The notes under the pieces: generated by a model
Database searches by the model: none
The model's input: only the letters and a program-made list of their open reading frames with translations
What the model was told of the DNA's origin: nothing
Source of the DNA: CAYZBM01 sp964476705
Lineage (GTDB): Bacteria > Pseudomonadota > Alphaproteobacteria > Rickettsiales > UBA6187
Reading direction: 5' to 3'
Length of the DNA: 32,115 nucleotides
Assembly (NCBI GenBank): GCA_964476705.1
Contig: CAYZBM010000013.1
Span: forward strand, 1-32,115
Program-made: the position numbers and the translations under genes
Shown here: piece by piece, positions 15,697 through 21,782 of the stretch
Layout of the letters: the number at the start of each line of letters is the position of its first letter
Numbering within the stretch: position 1 is the stretch's first letter

Positions 15697-16731
15697 ATGT
15701 TAGTTAGTGATTTTGATTTTATCTTACCTGTGGAGAAAATAGCTTTAGAGCCGGCGACTCCTAGAGATAGTTCAAAACTTCTTCAAATAACTAATAATCA
15801 ACTTATAGATAAAAATTTCTCTGATCTACCCTCTTTACTCAAAGAGGGTGATCTTTTAGTATTTAATGATACTAAAGTTATCAATGCTAGGTTTTTGTTA
15901 AAACAAGATACTAGGACAATTGAGGCTACCTTACATAAACAATTATCTGCAGATACTTGGTTGGCTTTTGTCAAGCCGGCCCGTAAATTACATGTTGGGG
16001 AAAAAGCTTTTATATCGGATGATTTTTTTGTAGAAGTTTTAGACAAGAACTTTGGTGAAGTTACCTTAAAGTTTAACGAATCAGGTTCTAAATTTTTTGA
16101 AAAATTAGAGCAATATGGTTTTATGCCACTACCTCCTTATATTAAAAGAGATAAGGGTGGTAAAAAAAGTGATGAGCAAAATTATCAAACTATATTTGCT
16201 AAAAATGAAGGAGCGGTTGCAGCTCCGACCGCTAGTTTACATTTTACCCCAGAGTTACTCCAAAAATTAACTGCCAAAAATATTAAACATAGCTTTGTGA
16301 CTTTACATGTTGGCGCTGGTACTTATTTGCCAGTTAAGGTTTCAGATACTAAAGATCATATTATGCATTATGAATATGGAGTCATAAATAAAGAAACTGC
16401 TCTACTAATTAACCAAACCAAAAAAAAAGGCGGCAGGATTATTGCCGTCGGTACTACAGTCTTAAGAATATTAGAAACAGCCAGCAATGATATTGGTGAT
16501 ATAAAAGAGTTTTCTGGTGAAACTAATATATTTATAACCCCAGGCTATAAATTCAAAATTATTGATTTGCTGATTACTAATTTTCATTTACCTAAGTCAA
16601 CTTTATTTATGTTAGTTGCGGCCTTCTCAGGGTTAGAAAATATGAAAAAGGCTTATAAACATGCCATAGATAATAACTACCGCTTTTATTCTTATGGTGA
16701 TGCTTGTTTATTATATAAGGAAAAAAAATGA
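15697..16731 (+). CDS. queA: tRNA preQ1 ribosyltransferase-isomerase QueA
   Basis: QueA transfers and isomerises the ribosyl part of S-adenosylmethionine onto preQ1 in tRNA, giving epoxyqueuosine. Family motifs are DLLVFNDTKVINARF, LPPYIKRD, GAVAAPTASLHFTPELL, LHVGAGTYLPVK, and ITNFHLPKSTLFMLVAAF. The 344 residues are full length. It overlaps tgt by four bases, so the two queuosine steps are coupled; the enzymes making preQ1 are not in this window. No clear ribosome-binding site is seen before the ATG. Confidence 0.95.
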   Translation: MLVSDFDFILPVEKIALEPATPRDSSKLLQITNNQLIDKNFSDLPSLLKEGDLLVFNDTKVINARFLLKQDTRTIEATLHKQLSADTWLAFVKPARKLHVGEKAFISDDFFVEVLDKNFGEVTLKFNESGSKFFEKLEQYGFMPLPPYIKRDKGGKKSDEQNYQTIFAKNEGAVAAPTASLHFTPELLQKLTAKNIKHSFVTLHVGAGTYLPVKVSDTKDHIMHYEYGVINKETALLINQTKKKGGRIIAVGTTVLRILETASNDIGDIKEFSGETNIFITPGYKFKIIDLLITNFHLPKSTLFMLVAAFSGLENMKKAYKHAIDNNYRFYSYGDACLLYKEKK

Positions 16732-17795
16732 CTTTAGCTTTTAAATTACTAAATAAATCAGGGCATGCTAGACGTGGAATAATTAGCACGAAGCATGGTG
16801 AGATAAATACCCCGGCCTTTATGCCAGTTGGCACGCAAGGGACGGTTAAGGCAATGTTTTTGAAAGATGTCAAAGCGACCGGGGCCGAAATTATTTTAGG
16901 TAATACTTATCATTTAATGTTAAGGCCAACTGCGGAAAGAGTTGCAAGACTTGGTGGCTTACATAAGTTTATTAATTGGGATGGGCCAATACTTACCGAT
17001 TCTGGTGGTTTTCAAGTAATGTCTTTAGGCGCTATGCGAAAAATTACTGAAGAAGGTGTAGAATTTAGGTCGCATCTAGATGGTAGCAAACATATGTTAT
17101 CTCCGGAAAGATCAATGGAAATTCAGCATCTTTTAGGTTCAGACATAACTATGAGTTTTGATGAATGCACTAAATATCCTGCAACTCATACCGAAGCCAA
17201 AACTTCTATGTTATTATCAATGCGCTGGGCAATAAGATCAAAAAATGCTTATCAAGCAAGAGATGGTTATGGATTATTTGGAATAGTCCAAGGTGGGGTT
17301 TATGAAGATTTAAGATTAGAGTCCGTAAATCATTTAAAGAATATCGGCTTTGACGGTTATGCAATCGGAGGCTTAGCTGTGGGCGAGGGCCAAGAGCTAA
17401 TGTTTAAGACTTTAGATTATACAGTACCTAATTTACCAGAAGATAGGCCCCGTTATTTAATGGGGGTAGGTAAGCCTAGTGATATTATTGGTGCGGTTAA
17501 ACGGGGTATTGATATGTTTGATTGTGTGCTTCCTACCCGCTCGGGAAGAAATGGTCAGGCTTTTGTAAGTGATGGGGTTGTTAATATCCGAAATGCTATT
17601 CATGCCGAAGATTTAAGTCCCTTAGATAAAGAATGTGATTGTTATACTTGCGCTAATTTTAGTAGGGCTTATATTTATCATTTAGTCAGAGCCAAAGAAA
17701 TTTTAGGGGCAATGCTTATGACTTTACATAATGTAGCCTTTTATCAAAATATGATGAAAAAAATTAGAAAAGATATAGAAGAAGGGAAGTTTTAA
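16728..17795 (+). CDS. tgt: tRNA-guanine transglycosylase
   Basis: Tgt exchanges guanine-34 for preQ1 in tRNAs with GUN anticodons, the step before QueA. DSGGFQVMSL carries the active-site Asp91, MFDCVLPTRSGRNGQAF the nucleophilic Asp, and GLAVGE the substrate-binding loop. The zinc site is the CDCYTC motif with the downstream His of YIYHLV. The 355-residue length is slightly short of 370-380 but complete at both ends. It is followed by yaaA after one base. Confidence 0.96.
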   Translation: MTLAFKLLNKSGHARRGIISTKHGEINTPAFMPVGTQGTVKAMFLKDVKATGAEIILGNTYHLMLRPTAERVARLGGLHKFINWDGPILTDSGGFQVMSLGAMRKITEEGVEFRSHLDGSKHMLSPERSMEIQHLLGSDITMSFDECTKYPATHTEAKTSMLLSMRWAIRSKNAYQARDGYGLFGIVQGGVYEDLRLESVNHLKNIGFDGYAIGGLAVGEGQELMFKTLDYTVPNLPEDRPRYLMGVGKPSDIIGAVKRGIDMFDCVLPTRSGRNGQAFVSDGVVNIRNAIHAEDLSPLDKECDCYTCANFSRAYIYHLVRAKEILGAMLMTLHNVAFYQNMMKKIRKDIEEGKF

Positions 17796-17796
17796 A

Positions 17797-18555
17797 ATGC
17801 TGATTTTGTTATCTCCAGCTAAGACTCTAGATTTTATCCAAGAATTTACAGGTCAGACAACAATTCCAGTTTTTCAAAAACAAGCTTTAGAGCTGATTAA
17901 CATATTAAAAAAAATGTCTCAAAAGCAAATAGCTAAGCTTATGGATTTAAGTGATAATTTGGCTAAGCTTAATTTAGAGCGTTATTTAGATTTTGCTAAA
18001 AATGGAACTCGTGATAGTTTGCCTGCAATTATAGCTTTTAAGGGTGATGTTTATAAGGGGCTGGACGCAGATAAATTTTCTAAAAGCGATTTAGAGTATG
18101 CAAGTTCACATTTAAGAATATTATCTGGGCTATATGGAATATTAAAACCTTTAGATTTAATTAAGGCTCATCGTTTAGAAATGGGAACTAGACTTAAAAA
18201 TCCAAAAGGCAATAATTTATATAAATTCTGGGGCGACGGAATTGCAAATGAAATTAATTTAAGCCTAAAAGATGATCCTGAACCTTTAATTATAAACTTA
18301 GCTTCAACTGAATATTTTAAAAGTGTAAATACAAAAATTTTAGAACATAAAGTTATAACTCCAGTTTTTAAAGAAAAAAAAGGTAATGAATATAAAATGG
18401 TGATGATTTTTGCCAAAGAAGCAAGAGGAATGATGGCAAGTTATATAATTAAGAATAGAATAACAAAATTAAAAGATCTGGAAAAATTTAATGATAAGGG
18501 GTATAATTATAAAAAAGAATTATCAGAAAATAATGAATTAGTCTTTGTAAGATAA
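17797..18555 (+). CDS. yaaA: Peroxide stress protein YaaA
   Basis: YaaA (DUF328 family) lowers free intracellular iron and limits Fenton damage under hydrogen peroxide in E. coli. The start MLILLSPAKTLDF, the segments RILSGLYGILKPLD, KFWGD, NLASTEYFK, and KEARGMMASYIIKN are hallmarks of the family. The 252 residues are full length. It starts one base after tgt, with GAAGGGAAG inside the end of tgt as ribosome-binding site. Next to dps, which stores iron, the context supports an iron/peroxide role here. Confidence 0.93.
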   Translation: MLILLSPAKTLDFIQEFTGQTTIPVFQKQALELINILKKMSQKQIAKLMDLSDNLAKLNLERYLDFAKNGTRDSLPAIIAFKGDVYKGLDADKFSKSDLEYASSHLRILSGLYGILKPLDLIKAHRLEMGTRLKNPKGNNLYKFWGDGIANEINLSLKDDPEPLIINLASTEYFKSVNTKILEHKVITPVFKEKKGNEYKMVMIFAKEARGMMASYIIKNRITKLKDLEKFNDKGYNYKKELSENNELVFVR

Positions 18556-18567
18556 TTACTAATTATC
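18551..18567 (+). other. Perfect inverted repeat across the yaaA stop codon
   Basis: GATAATT (18551-18557) and AATTATC (18561-18567) form a perfect 7-base stem around ACT. It overlaps the yaaA stop and precedes dps by 33 bases. No strong T-run follows. It could be a weak terminator or an operator for dps; the sequence does not decide. Confidence 0.3.
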
Positions 18568-18600
18568 TTGTAATAAACAAATAATAAAGGGAGAAAAATT

Positions 18601-19065
18601 ATGGCTAAAAAAACAACAAATGCTAATAAAGTTAGCAAATCTTTAAGTGATGAACTTGCAGTTTTACTAAGCGATACTTTTGTATTAGCGCTTAAAACTC
18701 AAAATTATCATTGGAATATAAGGGGGCCAAATTTTTATGCTTTACATAAAATGTTTGAAGAGCAATATGATGCTTTATATGAAGCCTCAGATTTGCTTGC
18801 TGAACGAATTAGAGCTTTAGGTTCTGTGGCTCCTGGTGGGCTTGCGGACTTTAGTAAAATTACCAATATTTTAGATGCTAAGAAAAATGCTAGTAGTTCT
18901 GAAATGCTTAGTGATTTAGCCAAAAGTCATGAATCTATAGTAAAGTTAGCAAATTCTGTAATAAAAGTGGCGGAAAAGCTGGGTGATCAAGCGACTGTTG
19001 ACATAATAGTAACTAGAATAGAAGATCATGATAAGGTTATTTGGATGCTAAAAAGCAGTCTATAA
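18601..19065 (+). CDS. dps: Dps family ferritin-like DNA-protection protein
   Basis: Dps forms a 12-subunit shell that oxidises and stores iron using peroxide. The inter-subunit ferroxidase motif is present: NYHWNIRGPNFYALHKMFEEQ and ASDLLAERIRALG. Spacing maps the ligands as His37, His49, Glu53, Asp64 and Glu68; Glu53 replaces the Asp usual at this place. The N-terminus (AKKTTNANKVSK) is Lys-rich, of the kind that can bind DNA. AAAGGGAG (18586-18593) is a very strong ribosome-binding site seven bases before the ATG, suggesting high expression. A short hairpin, AGCAGT/ACTGCT, spans the stop codon. Confidence 0.95.
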   Translation: MAKKTTNANKVSKSLSDELAVLLSDTFVLALKTQNYHWNIRGPNFYALHKMFEEQYDALYEASDLLAERIRALGSVAPGGLADFSKITNILDAKKNASSSEMLSDLAKSHESIVKLANSVIKVAEKLGDQATVDIIVTRIEDHDKVIWMLKSSL

Positions 19066-19177
19066 CTGCTATAATATATGAAATTTTACTTGACTATTTT
19101 AGGAATATAGGCCAAATAGTCGGTAAAGATTTAAGCCATTGGCAGAAACTAAAGAAATTTTATAAAGAGGTATTATT

Positions 19178-19369
19178 ATGGGTACTAAGAATAACCCGGC
19201 AAATAGAGGTAAGGCTAGTGAAGCTAGAATATATAATGGCAAAACAGTAAAGCCTGTTCTTTATATCGGTACTAGAGTTGGTCACGGTAAATATATTTCT
19301 GCGCAGTACGAAGATAGTACTTTAGTTGTTGACGAGACTGGTAAGCCAATCATGTGGGATTCAATGTAG
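19178..19369 (+). CDS. Small basic protein of unknown function, 63 residues
   Basis: I cannot assign a function. The protein begins MGTKNNPANRGKASEARIYN, is Gly-, Asn- and Lys-rich, and continues with two likely beta-strand segments (VKPVLYIGTRVG and STLVVDE). There is no signal peptide, membrane segment, or Cys. AAGAGG (19165-19170) seven bases before the ATG strongly supports translation, and the gene ends just before a terminator, downstream of dps by 112 bases. Homologues with the MGTKNNP start may exist in other bacteria, but I am not sure of a family name. Confidence 0.7.
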   Translation: MGTKNNPANRGKASEARIYNGKTVKPVLYIGTRVGHGKYISAQYEDSTLVVDETGKPIMWDSM

Positions 19370-19425
19370 TTTTTTACAAAACTAATTGTAATTCTAATTA
19401 AAAAATAAACCTATCTTAAAGAATC

Positions 19426-19461
19426 TCCCGCTTTGTATTTTTACAAAGTCGGGACTTTTCT
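19426..19461 (+). terminator. Factor-independent terminator after the 63-residue gene
   Basis: TCCCG plus CTTTGTA (19426-19437) pairs with TACAAAG, a one-base bulge, and CGGGA (19442-19454) around a TTTT loop; CTTTTCTATT follows. The 12-pair stem with GC pairs at its base is the strongest hairpin in the window. It separates the yaaA-dps group from the lone gene downstream. Confidence 0.8.
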
Positions 19462-19543
19462 ATTACAGCAAATAATGCTATGATAAAGCCCGTGTTTTAT
19501 TCGTTTCTAAATAAGTTAAAGTATAACTAATTAATTTATAATA

Positions 19544-19639
19544 TTGACAGATAGTTGGAGTATAGCTAGATTATATCCGATATTATGGCAATAATATGTT
19601 CTTATGGATTATTCTTACCATTAAATTATTTTATGGTAA
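19544..19639 (+). promoter_or_regulatory. Promoter and inverted repeats upstream of the 701-residue gene
   Basis: The 300-base gap 19370-19669 holds the terminator above and then this region. TTGACA (19544-19549) with TAGATT (19567-19572) after 17 bases is a good promoter candidate. ATATTAT (19580-19586) and ATAATAT (19591-19597) form a perfect 7-base repeat around GGCA, right at the predicted transcript start. TTACCAT (19615-19621) and ATGGTAA (19633-19639) form a second one, a near-perfect 25-base palindrome. Either could be an operator or a leader hairpin. Confidence 0.5.
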
Positions 19640-19669
19640 AATTTAATTTAATTAATTTTGGTAAATTTT

Positions 19670-21775
19670 ATGTTAGGTAGAATGACTACTGGAGGATTGA
19701 GAACAGTAAGGTTAGGAATGTTTATTCCACTTTCTAGACTTAATCCTGTGAGATTAAGTCCAGTAGTTGCTGGAATTTATTGTGCTAGAAACTATACTAA
19801 TAAAACTCATACCTTGGATAATCAGATAAATAGAAAAATGATTATATCCCGCAGCTTGTCTACTTCTGCAAAACTTTTATCAGAAGAAAGTCAAAAAGAG
19901 AGTGACAAGCTAGTTATTAGAAATAGACTTGGAATAAGAGTTGGTGGGATTGAGGAAAGTTATGATGAATATTTTAAGCCCCGTGAAGTTAGCTCTGATG
20001 GAAATGAAGAAGTAAAAGTAAAAAAATCAATTTATCAAAGTCAATATACTACTGACGATGATGTATATAGAGTATTGCCAAGAGAAGTTGAATTAATAGC
20101 AGAAGAAAATCTGGCTATTGTACGTAATCGTATTATAAAAAAAACCTTACCTTGTATGACCTCTGTTATTAATGGAGCTGGGGATGGAAGAGAATGGCCG
20201 ATTTATCAAACATTTATAGAAAAATATAATCAAGGTATAGATGAATATAATAAGGATAGGTCTCATAATAATAAAGTAAAGCCTCTATATTTTCTAAATA
20301 TAGCCCAAGATGTGAGTTCTGTAGGATTAAATCTTTTTGCTGACAATCTCAAGGAAAAACAAGGTTTTTCTGAAGTCACACCTGATCCTAAAGAGCCAAA
20401 GATTATTAGAGAACTTACTAAAGATAATATAACGGTTAAATTTTTTCTTGTTAAGGTGAAAAATGAAAGTGCTGGGCAAAAAGGAGATTCAGTTGAAGAT
20501 ACTGCCATAGAGCAACTAAGGTCATCTATTTATTATAAACTGAAGTATATAAATATTGATAATACTGTAGGTAAATTAAAATTAGAAAGATTAGAACTTA
20601 TAAGAGAGCTGAATTTATTTTCTGATAATATCTATGGATTTAAAATATTAGAAGTAGACGATATAGGTAATAACTCACTTAAAACAACAGAAGAAATTAA
20701 ATTACATATCCTTGAAGTTATTAATAAAACTAGCATTTTATCTACTGATGTAACAGATAAATTAAAAAATCTACAAGAAAAATTGGTATTAAAAGAAAAA
20801 GAATTAGAATTTTGTGAATGTATTTTAGAATTATCTAAAATACATTCTAAGCCTGTTGACGAATATAGTGAAAAATATGAGAGGGAATTATTTAGAAAAA
20901 TATTAGAATCTCCTGATAAATATGGTTTTGCTATAGATTCTTCTAACTCTGGTTATGGTGTTGAAGCTCATACTCCTACTACTTTTGCTAGGGGAGAAAG
21001 ATTGAGAGTGCAACATTCTCAATCTTTAGATATTCATGGTATATTTACTGCTACTCTTCCTTCTAATAATAGAATGAAACCTGCGCGAGATGCCTATGCT
21101 TTTCTGCTTTCGCAAGGTGTTTCTATAGGCGAGGCGACAGAGATTTATGATCTTTATTATGCTAAATTTAAAGATGGTCTAAATACTGTAGATTTATCAT
21201 TGAAGGATAAATTCTTAAGATTTGCGAAGAAATTAATAAGAACTGAAGCCGATGATCATGAGGTCGGGGAGTTAGTTTCTTATATTTTTTATCATTTATA
21301 TACTGCAAAAAATGTTAAAAAAGAGGTAGGAAAAGGAAATTTTAGTAGTGTTAAACTTGGTATGGCTTGTGCTGGAAATCCACATTTATTATTACAGAAC
21401 CCAACTTTAGCAAGTTTAGACTATATATTCTTATCTATAGTTAATGAAATAACTAATACATTAATTGAAGCTGGAATATTCAGTGAAGCAGTGCAAAACA
21501 GGATTTTAGATATACCAACCAATTATTTTTCGGTTGTTGCTGATAAACAACCTCTTGCTGCTCCAAAAAATAACACAGACATGTTTTCTCTTGTAGCTCC
21601 AGATGGAGAATTTTTAGAAAGTTTTAGTTTAGTGAAACCGCCAGAATTAGCTAGTAAACAATTCCCAGAAAAAAGCACTAATATTTTAGAAGTTTTAACC
21701 TATTTAGAAGAATCCCGATTAGAGAATAGTAAATCTCTAGATGCAGAAAAAAGGCATAAAATAGAGAGACAGTAA
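19670..21775 (+). CDS. Unknown protein with mitochondrial-presequence-like N-terminus (701 residues)
   Basis: I do not recognise a family or catalytic motif. Residues 1-71 have eleven Arg/Lys and one acidic residue (Asp50), are rich in Ser, Thr and Leu, and contain RSLSTSAKLL at 61-70, which fits the R-3 cleavage pattern of mitochondrial processing peptidase (R-S-L, then S). A second such place is R-N-Y at 40-42. This is not a Sec signal: there is no long hydrophobic core. The rest is hydrophilic and helix-rich, with a coiled-coil-like stretch near residues 350-400 (KLKNLQEKLVLKEKELEF) and a charged C-terminus (AEKRHKIERQ). No transmembrane segment is evident. ATG 19670 is chosen; TTG 19658 and ATG 19682 are alternatives, as no strong ribosome-binding site is seen. 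It is a single-gene unit facing the minus-strand kinase. Host-targeted effector is a hypothesis. Confidence 0.8.
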   Translation: MLGRMTTGGLRTVRLGMFIPLSRLNPVRLSPVVAGIYCARNYTNKTHTLDNQINRKMIISRSLSTSAKLLSEESQKESDKLVIRNRLGIRVGGIEESYDEYFKPREVSSDGNEEVKVKKSIYQSQYTTDDDVYRVLPREVELIAEENLAIVRNRIIKKTLPCMTSVINGAGDGREWPIYQTFIEKYNQGIDEYNKDRSHNNKVKPLYFLNIAQDVSSVGLNLFADNLKEKQGFSEVTPDPKEPKIIRELTKDNITVKFFLVKVKNESAGQKGDSVEDTAIEQLRSSIYYKLKYINIDNTVGKLKLERLELIRELNLFSDNIYGFKILEVDDIGNNSLKTTEEIKLHILEVINKTSILSTDVTDKLKNLQEKLVLKEKELEFCECILELSKIHSKPVDEYSEKYERELFRKILESPDKYGFAIDSSNSGYGVEAHTPTTFARGERLRVQHSQSLDIHGIFTATLPSNNRMKPARDAYAFLLSQGVSIGEATEIYDLYYAKFKDGLNTVDLSLKDKFLRFAKKLIRTEADDHEVGELVSYIFYHLYTAKNVKKEVGKGNFSSVKLGMACAGNPHLLLQNPTLASLDYIFLSIVNEITNTLIEAGIFSEAVQNRILDIPTNYFSVVADKQPLAAPKNNTDMFSLVAPDGEFLESFSLVKPPELASKQFPEKSTNILEVLTYLEESRLENSKSLDAEKRHKIERQ

Positions 21776-21782
21776 ATTAAGT

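Noticed and set aside
19085..19120. TTGACT as -35 for the 63-residue gene
   Set aside because: No reasonable -10 at 16-18 bases; it may be read from the dps transcript.
19041..19250. 69-residue frame between dps and the small gene
   Set aside because: Starts inside dps, lacks a ribosome-binding site, and overlaps the better-supported 63-residue gene in another frame.
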